Position numbers and translations under genes: made by a program. The notes under the pieces were generated by a model. The model had not been told where the DNA came from. It searched no databases and saw only the letters and a list, made by a program, of their open reading frames with translations. Below are positions 6,809 to 15,432 of a DNA stretch of 29,808 nucleotides, piece by piece. Where the stretch lies: positions 1-29,808 of the forward strand of contig CAZXYS010000044.1 of assembly GCA_964645005.1 (NCBI GenBank), written 5' to 3'. Origin of the DNA: CAZXYS01 sp964645005 (GTDB lineage Bacteria; Bacteroidota; Ignavibacteria; Kapaibacteriales; UBA2268). Position 1 is the stretch's first letter. Every line of letters starts with the position of its first letter.

Positions 6809-9004
6809 TCACTCTTCCATCCTCTTCTTCAATTGTTCTATTTGCTTCTTCACATTAGGAATAAAGCTTTGGTATTTGTTTGAATTCTTAGCCAATTCGA
6901 TAAACTTCCTATAATCCTGCATAGCCTTATCGAACTTTTTCAACTTCTCGTAATTAATCCCGCGGTTATAGTAAATATTCGGATCTTCCGAGCTAAAGTC
7001 CAGCGCCACAGTGAAATCCTCTATCGCTTTTTCAGGCTTACCTGACTTCGAATAGCACAGCGCCCTGTCGAAATAAGCCCTGCCGAAATCCGGCTTTTTC
7101 TCCAGCAGCTTATTGAAATCCTCGATCGCCTTACCATACTTCTCCATATTCGAATAAGCTGAGCCGCGATTATAGAGCGCGTTCAAATTTTCCGGTTCCT
7201 TCTCCAATACACTCGTGAAATCCTCCACAGCCTTTTGAAAATCTTCTAAATTCATATAGGCTATCCCGCGGTTATACAGCGCCGGAGTAAAATCCGGCAT
7301 GGAATCAACCACCATATTCAAATCCTCGATAGCCTTCTCATAATTCTCCGAGTTCACCAGCAGCGAACCCCTGTAAGCCCGCGCGTCGAGATTAGTTGAA
7401 TCAAGTTGTATCACCGCGCTGTAATCATTATATGCTTCCTGAAGATTTCCCTGATTCTGATTCACCATAGCTCTGTTCATATAGTAATTCGGATTTAGAG
7501 AATCAAGCTCAATAGCAGATGTATAATCATTCAGCGCCTGCTTCGGCTTATCCAGCACAGCATAAGCCGTTCCGCGGTTATAATAAGCTTCCGGGAATTT
7601 CTTATTCACCGCCAGCACTTGGTTATAATCATTTATAGCTTTCGCATAATTCCTTGTAGCTGCGTAACATAAAGCTCTGTTATAGACAGCATTATAGTTC
7701 CTGCCTCCCGCGGAAAGAGATTCCGTAAAATCTTCTATTGCCTTTTCATACTCCTTCCGCTTTTTATAGATCAAACCTCGCTTATAGCGCGCATTAGAAT
7801 TCTTCGGATTAAGCTCAATCGCTTTGGTATAATTCTTCAGCGCCGAATCCGCCTTATCCATCGCATCGTATGCCAGCCCTTTCCCGAAGTATGCATCCGA
7901 ATTTAATGTATCGATATTTATCACTTTATCAAGATCTGACAATGCTTGTTGATAGTCATCAAGCCTAATATTCAAAGTACCTCTGTTAAGAAGAGCGGAG
8001 ATATTTTTCGGCTCAATCTCCGATGCCCTGTTAAAATATTGCAAAGCCTCCTCAGGATCTTTCTGCGATATCGTAATAATTCCCTTCTGAATATATGCAT
8101 CCGCGAAATTCGGATCAATCTCGAGTGCCTTTTCAATATCCGCTTCGGCTTTATCAATCTTTTCAAGATTAAAATAGCATTTAGCTCTGCTTACAAAAAG
8201 ACCTGCTTCAGGCTTTTTTGACTGCTCAATTGCCGTAGTATAATCTTTAACAGCCTGATTGTATTTATCCAGAGAATAATTCACATTCGCCCTGCTAATA
8301 TAAGCCCCTGTAAGCTGAGAATTCAACTTAATAGCCTGATCATAATTCGAAAGCGCCTCTTCAGGATTACCAATTATCTTCAGAATAAGCCCTCGATTAT
8401 GATATGCTTCGGCGAAATCCTTTTTATATCCTATAGCCTTATCCAGATCCTTCATAGCCGGGTTCAGCTTCTGCAATTGAATATACGCAAGAGCCCTGTC
8501 ATGGTAATAAGCTGCCTCTTTCGGCTCAAGTTCTATAGCGCCCGTGAAATCATCCACTGCGCTCTCTGCTTTACCCAGCTTCAGCTTAACATTCCCCCGC
8601 TTGTAGAAATACCTGGCTCTTGCGGAATTATGGGCAATAGCCGCATTATAGTCCTCCAGGGCTTTGTCGTATTTTTGAAGACTTTCATGCGCAAGTCCCC
8701 GCAGGAAATGCACTTCCGCATTCGATCCATCCATCGTAATCGACTTATCCAGATATTCCAGCGCCTTCTCGAATTCTTTAAGCTGAAAATACGACATCCC
8801 GATATGCGATATAGCATTCACATGCGAATTATCGAAATCCAGCGTTTTATTGAAATCCGTCAGAGCCTTCTCATAATTCTTTTTCTTAAAATGCTCTTTT
8901 CCCTGTTTATAGTAATACTCCGCCGAATCAGTTTCAGCCTGCGAAAGGGCAAGGGGGATGTTCAACATTAAAATTCCAATTGCTGCAATAATAAATTTTT
9001 TCAT
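6809..9004 (-). CDS. Exported protein with about 20 tandem TPRs
   Basis: A 731-residue protein. Residues 1-23 form a signal peptide (MKKFIIAAIGILMLNIPLALSQA). From about residue 27 to 700 it is a continuous run of ~34-residue TPR motifs of the type 'A..YYNRG..Y..L.....A..D...AIEL.P', roughly 20 copies, with a basic C-terminal end. Such arrays form a superhelix that binds partner proteins, here in the periplasm or at the outer membrane. The partner is unknown. A lipoprotein gene follows 41 bp downstream. Upstream, a near-match to the -7 box (GATATTTG) occurs before the start. The repeats are diverged, with no sign of recent internal duplication. Confidence 0.9.
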   Translation of the reverse strand: MKKFIIAAIGILMLNIPLALSQAETDSAEYYYKQGKEHFKKKNYEKALTDFNKTLDFDNSHVNAISHIGMSYFQLKEFEKALEYLDKSITMDGSNAEVHFLRGLAHESLQKYDKALEDYNAAIAHNSARARYFYKRGNVKLKLGKAESAVDDFTGAIELEPKEAAYYHDRALAYIQLQKLNPAMKDLDKAIGYKKDFAEAYHNRGLILKIIGNPEEALSNYDQAIKLNSQLTGAYISRANVNYSLDKYNQAVKDYTTAIEQSKKPEAGLFVSRAKCYFNLEKIDKAEADIEKALEIDPNFADAYIQKGIITISQKDPEEALQYFNRASEIEPKNISALLNRGTLNIRLDDYQQALSDLDKVINIDTLNSDAYFGKGLAYDAMDKADSALKNYTKAIELNPKNSNARYKRGLIYKKRKEYEKAIEDFTESLSAGGRNYNAVYNRALCYAATRNYAKAINDYNQVLAVNKKFPEAYYNRGTAYAVLDKPKQALNDYTSAIELDSLNPNYYMNRAMVNQNQGNLQEAYNDYSAVIQLDSTNLDARAYRGSLLVNSENYEKAIEDLNMVVDSMPDFTPALYNRGIAYMNLEDFQKAVEDFTSVLEKEPENLNALYNRGSAYSNMEKYGKAIEDFNKLLEKKPDFGRAYFDRALCYSKSGKPEKAIEDFTVALDFSSEDPNIYYNRGINYEKLKKFDKAMQDYRKFIELAKNSNKYQSFIPNVKKQIEQLKKRMEE

Positions 9005-9068
9005 AATTTATCAGTTTTTGTAAAAAAATTATTTTCAAATATCCGTTTTCATTGATTAATTACACATC

Positions 9069-9102
9069 AAAAAAAAAGCCGTTCTCGGTTAAGAACGGCT
9101 TT
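9069..9102 (-). terminator. Rho-independent terminator of the atp operon
   Basis: An 11-bp perfect stem (9075-9085 and 9092-9102; minus-strand arm AAAGCCGTTCT) has a 6-nt loop. On the minus strand it is followed by a run of nine T (9077-9069). It starts 16 bp past the atpG stop, so it ends the ATP synthase transcript. Confidence 0.92.
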
Positions 9103-9118
9103 CCTAGAAAAGTATTTA

Positions 9119-10009
9119 TTAGCTTTTCCGCAGAGCTTCAGCGCCGCCGACAATCTCAAGCATTTCTTTGGTAATTGCCGCCTGCCGCGCCTTGTTATAG
9201 ACCAGCTCAAGGTGGCTGATAAGATCGGACGCATTATTCGTAGCGGCATCCATAGCCATCATTCTTGCCGCGTGCTCGGCTGCATGGGATTCCAGCAGCG
9301 CCCGCCAAACTTCGATGTCCACATATTTCGGCATCAATGTATCCAAAATTCCCTTCCTGTCCGGCTCGAAAATATAATCTGTTGAAGAATGGCTTTCATC
9401 TTCCGCAGCAGTTTCCGGATCTACAGGCAGCAGGGAAGTTAACTTCGGCTTTTGCGAAATTACATTTAAAAATTCATTGAAATATATCTGCACTTTATCA
9501 ATTTCACCGTTAATAAACGGATCGTGCACACATTCAATAATATCTTTAGCCACCGAGAAATTAAGATTATTGAAAACACCTGCAAATTCCTTTATAACAG
9601 GCAATTCTCTTTTTCTGAAGAAATAACAAGTCCTCTGACCGACGGGTATCACTGAAACTTTCGCATTCGGATACTGCTTTTTTAAATTGCCGCGTATATA
9701 ATCCATCGTCACACGGAAAAGATTATTATTAAAGCTGCCGCAAAGCCCTCTGTCGGAAGCTATAACTATCATTGCAATAGACTTAACTTCCTCGGCTTTC
9801 CTTTGCAGCGGATGATAATAATCCGATCCTGCCGCTGAGATCAGGTTCCCGAGCATATTCTCTAGCTTTCCTACATACGGGCGCGCCTGCTCTGTAGCGG
9901 TTTGTGCGCGTCTCAGCTTGGCGGCGGACACCATCTTCATCGCAGATGTTATCTTCCGCGTATTTTTTACTGCTGTTATTCTTCTCTTAATATCTCTTAA
10001 AGTAGCCAT
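9119..10009 (-). CDS. atpG: ATP synthase F1 gamma subunit
   Basis: A 296-residue central stalk subunit that rotates inside the alpha3beta3 ring. The two ends that form the coiled-coil shaft are well conserved: N-terminal MATLRDIKRRITAVKNTRKI and C-terminal ARQAAITKEMLEIVGGAEAL. A central Rossmann-like part contains the family's SDRGLCGSFN. It is the last gene of the atp operon, 102 bp beyond hldD, with a strong terminator immediately after it. A central insertion near residues 195-215, rich in acidic residues and Ser, makes it slightly longer than the E. coli protein (287). Confidence 0.97.
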   Translation of the reverse strand: MATLRDIKRRITAVKNTRKITSAMKMVSAAKLRRAQTATEQARPYVGKLENMLGNLISAAGSDYYHPLQRKAEEVKSIAMIVIASDRGLCGSFNNNLFRVTMDYIRGNLKKQYPNAKVSVIPVGQRTCYFFRKRELPVIKEFAGVFNNLNFSVAKDIIECVHDPFINGEIDKVQIYFNEFLNVISQKPKLTSLLPVDPETAAEDESHSSTDYIFEPDRKGILDTLMPKYVDIEVWRALLESHAAEHAARMMAMDAATNNASDLISHLELVYNKARQAAITKEMLEIVGGAEALRKS

Positions 10010-10043
10010 AGTCGCTTATCTTATAATTTGGTTCTACAATAAT

Positions 10044-10113
10044 TGTCATTGCGAGCGCAGCGAAGCAATCTCCTATCCATCCCTTGTCATTGCGAGCGCA
10101 GCGAAGCAATCTC
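10044..10113. repeat. Two direct copies of a 29-bp dispersed repeat
   Basis: Identical 29-bp copies at 10044-10072 and 10085-10113 read 'tgtcattgcgagcg' followed by 'cagcgaagcaatctc'. They are 41 bp apart, in the hldD-atpG spacer. The last copy supplies two bases of the hldD stop codon (10112-10114). A diverged inverted copy lies at 1402-1433. Similar 'cattgcgag...gaagcaatc' elements are widespread intergenic repeats in many bacteria (from memory). Confidence 0.9.
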
Positions 10114-11077
10114 AAATATACTTCCAATCCTTCATCAAATAATTTTGGACATAATCCCCGACCGCCTCTTCCAGCGGCGTGAATTTTAGCGAGCCAAGTG
10201 AATATTTCAGTTTATCCATCTCGGCTTCGGTAAAATTCTGATATTGCCCTTTTAAATGATCCGGCATATCGAAGTACTCGATATCCGGCTTTTTACCGGC
10301 AGCTTTGAACACCGCATTTGCCAGATCATTCCAGCTCTTAGCCTTTCCGGCTCCGATATTATAAATTCCCGAAAATTCTTCCGCTTCATAGATTCGCCAC
10401 ATCAATTCGACTACATCTTTGACATAGATAAAGTCGCGCTTCTGCCCGCCGTCGCCGTAATCCGGGTGATTGGACTTAAAGAGCTTGATTTTGCCGGTAT
10501 CCTTCAGTTGATTATAGGCTTTGTAAACAACGCTCGCCATATCGCCTTTGTGATACTCATTCGGACCAAATACATTGAAGAACTTCAGTCCCGTGAATTT
10601 ATTTTCCAGCCCGTTTTCCAACACCCACAGATCAAACAAATGCTTCGAGAATCCGTAAACGTTCATCGGTTTCAGATTATCAAACTCATAATCCGAATAT
10701 CCGTTTTCGCCCATACCGTAGGTGGCGCCGCTGCTGGCATAGATGAACTTTGCCTCGAAATCATTAGCGTATTCGGCAAGTTCAATGCTGTAAATGTAAT
10801 TATTATCAAGCATATAGTCGGCGTCACGCTCGGTGGTGACAGAGCAGGCGCCAAGATGAATAATAGCATCCAGCGTCGCCCCGTAATCCTTATCGCGGAT
10901 ATACTGCCGGAAAGTTGTCTTGTCAATGAACTGACTGAATCGCTTGCCTATAAGATTTTTCCATTTGTCACCGGCGCCCAGATGATCTACGACTATAATG
11001 TCATAGATTTTCATGTCATTCAGCTTTTTCAAAAAGCAGGAACCAATGAATCCTGCGCCGCCGGTTAATACTATCAT
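10112..11077 (-). CDS. hldD: ADP-L-glycero-D-manno-heptose 6-epimerase
   Basis: A 321-residue extended short-chain dehydrogenase. It carries the NADP-binding TGGAGFIGS at residues 5-13, HLGACS at 74-79, ASSGATYG at 114-121, and the active-site Tyr141/Lys145 (YGFSK). KFFNVFGPNEYHKGDMASV and GDGGQKRDFIYVKD match HldD/RfaD closely. It makes the L,D-heptose donor for the LPS inner core, so the cell has a heptose-containing outer membrane. It sits between atpA (33 bp upstream) and atpG (102 bp downstream) with no terminator on either side. It is thus cotranscribed with ATP synthase genes, an unusual location. A GT9 heptosyltransferase gene lies at 23749. Confidence 0.94.
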   Translation of the reverse strand: MIVLTGGAGFIGSCFLKKLNDMKIYDIIVVDHLGAGDKWKNLIGKRFSQFIDKTTFRQYIRDKDYGATLDAIIHLGACSVTTERDADYMLDNNYIYSIELAEYANDFEAKFIYASSGATYGMGENGYSDYEFDNLKPMNVYGFSKHLFDLWVLENGLENKFTGLKFFNVFGPNEYHKGDMASVVYKAYNQLKDTGKIKLFKSNHPDYGDGGQKRDFIYVKDVVELMWRIYEAEEFSGIYNIGAGKAKSWNDLANAVFKAAGKKPDIEYFDMPDHLKGQYQNFTEAEMDKLKYSLGSLKFTPLEEAVGDYVQNYLMKDWKYI

Positions 11078-11110
11078 AAATTCAATCTGATTCTATTGTC
11101 AAATTACGTT

Positions 11111-12694
11111 TTAAGATTCCACTGCTTCTTCTTGCGGCTGTTTTTCAAGTGATTTCTTGAATTCGCCGACAAATTTCTCTATAGCTTCATTAAGACCGTT
11201 CTTAATTTCATCACTCATCTCGCCAACTTCTTTGATCCTATAAAGAAGGTCACTGTAATTATTATCTAAAAATTCGTAGAATTCCTGCTCGTAGCGATGC
11301 AGTGAATCAACGGGCAGTTCATCAAGAAATCCCTGCGTAGCCGCAAAGATCAATGATATCTGCTTCTCAACGGGCACCGGAACAAACTGTCCCTGCTTAA
11401 GGATTTCAGCAGTTCTTGCGCCTCTGGTAAGCTGACGCTGTGTTGATTCATCAAGGTCTGAGCCGAATTTTGCGAACTGTTCAAGAGCGCGGTAGTTAGC
11501 AAGCTCGAGGCGCAGCGGTCCGGCTACCTTCTTCATAGCCTTGATCTGCGCATTACCGCCGACACGAGATACAGAGATACCTACGTTCAGAGCCGGTCTT
11601 ACACCTGCGTTGAACAGGTTCGGCTCAAGATATATCTGACCGTCGGTAATCGAAATAACGTTGGTCGGAATATACGCCGCAACATCGCCTGCCTGCGTTT
11701 CTATCACCGGCAGCGAAGTCATCGAGCCGCCGCCTTTTTCATCGGAATATTTCGCGGCTCTTTCAAGCAATCTTGAGTGAAGATAGAAAATATCGCCGGG
11801 GAACGCTTCGCGTCCTGGGGGGCGCCTTAACAGCAGCGATACCTGCCTGTAAGCCGCAGCCTGCTTCGAAAGGTCATCATAAAACGTGACCGAATGCATT
11901 TTATTATCCCTGAAATATTCTCCCATCGATGCACCGCAATAGGGTGCGATAAACTGCATCGGCGCCGGATCTGCCGCATTGGCAGCTACCACTATCGTAT
12001 ATTCCATTGCTCCATGCTCTTCGAGATAGGACACCACATTCCTTACTGTCGAACCTTTTTGACCGATCGCCACATATACGCAGTAAAGCGGTGTGATTCC
12101 CAGCTTCTTGGCTTCTTCGGAATGAGTATATTTCTGATTGATTATCGAATCGAGAATAATCGCTGTCTTACCTGTCTGGCGGTCACCGATGATAAGCTCA
12201 CGCTGACCTCTTCCGATAGGAATAAGAGCATCGATAGCTTTAATTCCCGTCTGAACCGGTTCTTTCACCGGCTGACGGTAGATCACGCCGGGCGCTTTTC
12301 TCTCGATTGGTAAAGTTTCTTTAGTATTGATCGGTCCCTTGCCGTCAATCGGAATTCCCAGCGGATTTACCACTCTGCCGAGCAATTCCTTGCCGACCGG
12401 CACCGACGCAATGCGTTTTGTCCGGCGCACCTGGTCGCCTTCTTTTACGAGACTGTCATCGCCGAACAGCATAACACCGACATTGTCTTCTTCGAGGTTA
12501 AGCACAATGCCGAATACATCATTGGGAAACTCTACCAATTCCGACATCATGACCTTGGTCAAACCGTAAATTCGGGCAACACCGTCGCCCACCTGAAGTA
12601 CGGTGCCAACTTCGTAAATATCGGCTTCCTTCTCAAAACCGGATATTTGCTGCCGCAATATTGCCGAAATCTCTTCCGGACGAACTTCTGCCAT
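11111..12694 (-). CDS. atpA: ATP synthase F1 alpha subunit
   Basis: A 527-residue F1 alpha subunit. The N-terminal beta-barrel contains EVGTVLQVGDGVARIYGL. The P-loop GDRQTGKT is at 170-177, followed by AIGQKGS and the conserved LLLRRPPGREAFPGDIFYLHSRLLERAA. Alpha binds non-catalytic nucleotide and alternates with beta in the hexamer. It ends with an acidic tail (PQEEAVES). It is preceded by a 207-bp spacer containing a dispersed repeat, and hldD follows 33 bp downstream. The beta subunit gene atpD is not in the window. Confidence 0.98.
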   Translation of the reverse strand: MAEVRPEEISAILRQQISGFEKEADIYEVGTVLQVGDGVARIYGLTKVMMSELVEFPNDVFGIVLNLEEDNVGVMLFGDDSLVKEGDQVRRTKRIASVPVGKELLGRVVNPLGIPIDGKGPINTKETLPIERKAPGVIYRQPVKEPVQTGIKAIDALIPIGRGQRELIIGDRQTGKTAIILDSIINQKYTHSEEAKKLGITPLYCVYVAIGQKGSTVRNVVSYLEEHGAMEYTIVVAANAADPAPMQFIAPYCGASMGEYFRDNKMHSVTFYDDLSKQAAAYRQVSLLLRRPPGREAFPGDIFYLHSRLLERAAKYSDEKGGGSMTSLPVIETQAGDVAAYIPTNVISITDGQIYLEPNLFNAGVRPALNVGISVSRVGGNAQIKAMKKVAGPLRLELANYRALEQFAKFGSDLDESTQRQLTRGARTAEILKQGQFVPVPVEKQISLIFAATQGFLDELPVDSLHRYEQEFYEFLDNNYSDLLYRIKEVGEMSDEIKNGLNEAIEKFVGEFKKSLEKQPQEEAVES

Positions 12695-12901
12695 AATTCA
12701 ATTCCTATATATTTAAGTTCAAATTAGTTCTTCCAAAATTTATATTTAAACCATTAGCAGGTATCTAATTCCTCCTTATAAAAGGGGGACAAAGGGGGTT
12801 GTAAAATTCTTACTAACCCTGTCATTCCTACAAATGCAATACTACGTTTTTCACATTCAAACACCTTAGAAACACCTGCCTTCCGGTTTCATAATTTTCA
12901 A
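12695..12901. repeat. Dispersed G-rich repeat in the atpH-atpA spacer
   Basis: A 207-bp gap within the atp operon. Bases 12769-12802 hold the module 'ttcctccttataaaag' then 'ggggacaaagggggttgt', also seen near 18521-18556 and 19837-19866. It is followed by a 'gtcattcctacaaatgca' fragment (12820 on) of the same composite family. No promoter match to TAnnTTTG was found here, so atpA is most likely transcribed through from upstream. Confidence 0.65.
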
Positions 12902-13456
12902 TTATCCTGAAACACCATTATTCCCAGCCAAACTATGATAAAGCGTTTCGAGCTGACTTTTCACCGTAGCGTCAAACACCCAGTCCTGAATATATATCTG
13001 CAAACCGCCTTTTACGGTTTCATCAATTTTATATTCCGGTACAATAGTCTTCTGCGTTAGCTCATGCAATTTTTTCTCGATATGATTCTTCAATTCATCA
13101 TTCAGTTCCACCGCAGAAACTATCGTCACTGGCAGCCTGTTATTCAATTCATTGTAAAATTCCTCATATTCCGCTATAATACTATCGACAAGATCTTCTC
13201 TGTTCTTGTCAATAAGCAGCGTAAGGAATTTCATAGTCAACTCGGATACATGTTCCTTGAAAATCTGATCCATAATGGATTTCTTTTTATATCCCCTTAC
13301 TATAGGACTTTTGAGCAGACTTTGTATCTCTCTTGACTTATCCACAACAGCGCGCACCACCTGAAGATCATGCAGCACCTGATCGGTCTGATTCTCTTCC
13401 TGCGCCGTTTCTAAAAATGCTCGCGCAAATCTGGCTGATACTTTTCTTTCGATCAT
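12902..13456 (-). CDS. atpH: ATP synthase F1 delta subunit
   Basis: A 184-residue OSCP/delta subunit that ties F1 to the peripheral b stalk. The N-terminal domain starts RKVSARFARAFLETAQEEN. The C-terminal part has the family-typical KTIVPEYKIDETVKGGLQIYIQDWVFDATV segment with its conserved Gly-Gly. Length is normal (about 175-185). It begins 12 bp after the atpF stop. Because that stop is TAG and the four intervening codons are open, atpF and atpH share one reading frame (see findings). Confidence 0.95.
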   Translation of the reverse strand: MIERKVSARFARAFLETAQEENQTDQVLHDLQVVRAVVDKSREIQSLLKSPIVRGYKKKSIMDQIFKEHVSELTMKFLTLLIDKNREDLVDSIIAEYEEFYNELNNRLPVTIVSAVELNDELKNHIEKKLHELTQKTIVPEYKIDETVKGGLQIYIQDWVFDATVKSQLETLYHSLAGNNGVSG

Positions 13457-13468
13457 CTTATTCCCGGA

Positions 13469-13963
13469 CTAATTTTTTTCAAGTTTTTCAATATAAGATT
13501 CTACCATCTTGTAATGTTTTTCCTTGTCCAGTTTCTCTTCAAGGATCTTCTCAGCAGCCTGAACAACGAGATCCGCTACTTCGGAACGCAATTCCTTGAT
13601 TGCTATTTCCTTCTGGCGGTCAATCTCGCCGACGGCTTCATCCAGCTTTTTCTTCTTTATCTGGTTAGCCTCATCGGAAGCATCCTGAATGATCTTTTCA
13701 GCCTGCTGTCTGCCTTTGGCGACTATTTCGCCCATCTCTTTCTGGGCGCTTTCGATCTTCTTATGCGCATCATCCAGATATTTTTTGGCTTCCTGATTTG
13801 TCTTCTCAGCGTCCTCGATATCCTGGGTAATTTTAGTTTCGCGATCTTTCAGGGCTTTTGTTATTGCCTTACTCCCCAGCTTCGAAACAATCAGCAGGAA
13901 GATAAGGAAATTAACTATAGTCCAAATAATCGCGCCAGGATCTACACTAAGTAGAGAGTCCAT
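13469..13963 (-). CDS. atpF: ATP synthase Fo b subunit
   Basis: A 164-residue peripheral stalk protein. One N-terminal membrane helix (residues about 9-27, GAIIWTIVNFLIFLLIVSKL) is followed by a long charged coiled coil rich in K, E, Q and A, as expected for the b dimer. Only one b-type gene is present, so the stalk is probably a homodimer. It ends with TAG at 13469-13471, 12 bp before atpH. The upstream spacer to atpE contains a strong hairpin. Confidence 0.95.
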   Translation of the reverse strand: MDSLLSVDPGAIIWTIVNFLIFLLIVSKLGSKAITKALKDRETKITQDIEDAEKTNQEAKKYLDDAHKKIESAQKEMGEIVAKGRQQAEKIIQDASDEANQIKKKKLDEAVGEIDRQKEIAIKELRSEVADLVVQAAEKILEEKLDKEKHYKMVESYIEKLEKN

Positions 13964-13998
13964 TTTTCACCTTGCATATTTTTCGAATCCTAAAATTA

Positions 13999-14038
13999 TG
14001 ACGTACTTCTACCGCATTCTTGCAATAGAAGTACGTCA
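13999..14038. promoter_or_regulatory. 13-bp perfect hairpin in the atpE-atpF spacer
   Basis: The arms 13999-14011 (TGACGTACTTCTA) and 14026-14038 are exact reverse complements, with a 14-nt loop. It starts 6 bp past the atpE stop on the transcribed strand and has no T tract, so it is not a classical terminator. Stem-loops after the c-subunit cistron can protect a processed mRNA 3' end and favour high c expression; that role is inferred here. Confidence 0.8.
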
Positions 14039-14044
14039 GCACAT

Positions 14045-14272
14045 TTACTTCGTTGCTAAAATTATACAGATAACAGCAGCAAAGAATGCGATACCTTCAA
14101 TAAGAGCGGCTGAAATAATCATTGATGTTCTGATGTCGCCGCCTGCTTCGGGTTGACGCCCCGTGGCTTCCATTGCCGATGAACCGATATTACCGATTCC
14201 AATGCCTGCGCCGATAACGATCAATCCAGCGCCAACGCCTGCCGATAAAAAAGCTAAGGAAATGGGATCCAT
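14045..14272 (-). CDS. atpE: ATP synthase Fo c subunit (proton type)
   Basis: A 75-residue two-helix protein that forms the rotor ring. Helix 1 is Gly-rich (GAGIGIGNIG) and the polar loop is GRQPEAGGD (38-46). Helix 2 carries the ion-binding carboxylate Glu59 in AALIEGIAFFAAV. Residues that define Na+ c-rings are absent: the Gln position on helix 1 is Ile26 and the residue after Glu59 is Gly60. It is therefore probably H+-coupled. A strong ribosome site (CGGAGG complement at 14281-14287, 8-nt spacing) suits the high copy number needed. Confidence 0.97.
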   Translation of the reverse strand: MDPISLAFLSAGVGAGLIVIGAGIGIGNIGSSAMEATGRQPEAGGDIRTSMIISAALIEGIAFFAAVICIILATK

Positions 14273-14280
14273 TTAAAAAA

Positions 14281-14287
14281 CCTCCGT
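14281..14287 (-). promoter_or_regulatory. Strong ribosome binding site of atpE
   Basis: The minus-strand sequence ACGGAGG lies 8 nt before the atpE start. Most neighbouring genes have weak or no Shine-Dalgarno, so this one stands out and fits the multi-copy c subunit. Confidence 0.8.
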
Positions 14288-14378
14288 TTTTTTAATGAAA
14301 ATCAACTTAATTTAAATGAACAATTTATTTATATTTTTTTAACTACTTAATTCATTAAAAAATAATATACTTACTGAA

Positions 14379-15413
14379 TTAATGCGCGTGTTCCTCGCCG
14401 CCATGCTCGCCGATAGCAAGACCGACAAATATTGCTGTCAGTACCGTAAACACATAAGCCTGGATAAATGCCACCAGCAATTCAAGCAAGTAGATGAACA
14501 CCGAGAAACCTACTATTGCCGGGGATACCCATATAGAATTAAACATAAACAAGATTCCCAGCAATGAGAATATAATAATGTGACCCGCCGACATATTCGC
14601 GAACAAACGAATGGTCAGAGCGAACGGTTTTACAAAAATACTGAGGACTTCGATCGGCACCATTATCGGCGCAAAATACCAGGGCGCGCCGCCAAGCAGG
14701 TGCTTCAAATACGGACCTATACCTGTTTTAATAATAGCGGTAATATTAATTACTACTAACGCCGTTAATGCCAAACCGGCAGTAACTGCAAGCGAACTTG
14801 TCGCCGTATGTGCCCCGGGTATCAATCCTGACAGATTACACCCGAGTATGAAAAAGAATATAGCAACAAAATAATGCAGCAACTGGTCGCCGGTTTTACG
14901 CGGCATATTTGGATGGACTATCTCATCGCGTACATATAACACCATAACTTCCATTAAATTGGCAAGTCCTTTCGGCGCTTTTTTCGGGTATTTCCTGAAC
15001 CAGCTTCCGGCTTTAATGAAAAGTATTCCAACAATGAACATCACTATCCATTCGAAAGCTACCATATTGGATGGGGACAGATTCATCGCCGGCGGCTCAT
15101 GATCAGAAGCGCGGACAACCTTATGATGATGCATCGTAAACTCGCCTGCTTCTTCCATTTGCTTCTTATTCCAGTAGAAATGCAAGCCGTCGTCGATTAT
15201 TATCTTGGGCAGATCCACAACTTTATAGAGCCCCCAGTAAAATCCGGGGTGATCGCCTATCTGACTGTAAATCTTAGAGAAAGCATCGCCGCCGCCTTCA
15301 TCGCCGCGGGCTTCCTTATGTTCGATATGTATTTCCTCTTGTTGAGAATGCTGTTCCGTATTATGTTCGTTTGTTTCCGAATGCTGGTCAAATTTTTTAA
15401 TATCTTCTGCCAT
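14379..15413 (-). CDS. atpB: ATP synthase Fo a subunit with long N-terminal extension
   Basis: A 344-residue protein forming the proton half-channels against the c-ring. The essential arginine is Arg269 in LTIRLFANMSAGH. GCNLSGLIPG (191-200) and the last two membrane helices (VFIYLLELLVAFIQAYVFTVL...) are typical. About 115 hydrophilic residues precede the first membrane segment, rich in His, Glu and Gln, and the protein ends GEHGGEEHAH. E. coli AtpB is about 270 residues; extended a subunits are known in Bacteroidota/Chlorobiota. atpE follows after 106 bp. Confidence 0.95.
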   Translation of the reverse strand: MAEDIKKFDQHSETNEHNTEQHSQQEEIHIEHKEARGDEGGGDAFSKIYSQIGDHPGFYWGLYKVVDLPKIIIDDGLHFYWNKKQMEEAGEFTMHHHKVVRASDHEPPAMNLSPSNMVAFEWIVMFIVGILFIKAGSWFRKYPKKAPKGLANLMEVMVLYVRDEIVHPNMPRKTGDQLLHYFVAIFFFILGCNLSGLIPGAHTATSSLAVTAGLALTALVVINITAIIKTGIGPYLKHLLGGAPWYFAPIMVPIEVLSIFVKPFALTIRLFANMSAGHIIIFSLLGILFMFNSIWVSPAIVGFSVFIYLLELLVAFIQAYVFTVLTAIFVGLAIGEHGGEEHAH

Positions 15414-15432
15414 AGATTTTCCTTATTTCAAT

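Noticed and set aside
10256..11068. 270-codon plus-strand open frame opposite hldD
   Set aside because: Shadow of a clearly recognised enzyme gene.
14045..14272. Sodium-coupled c-ring
   Set aside because: The helix-1 Gln and the Ser/Thr after the key Glu are both missing (Ile26, Gly60).
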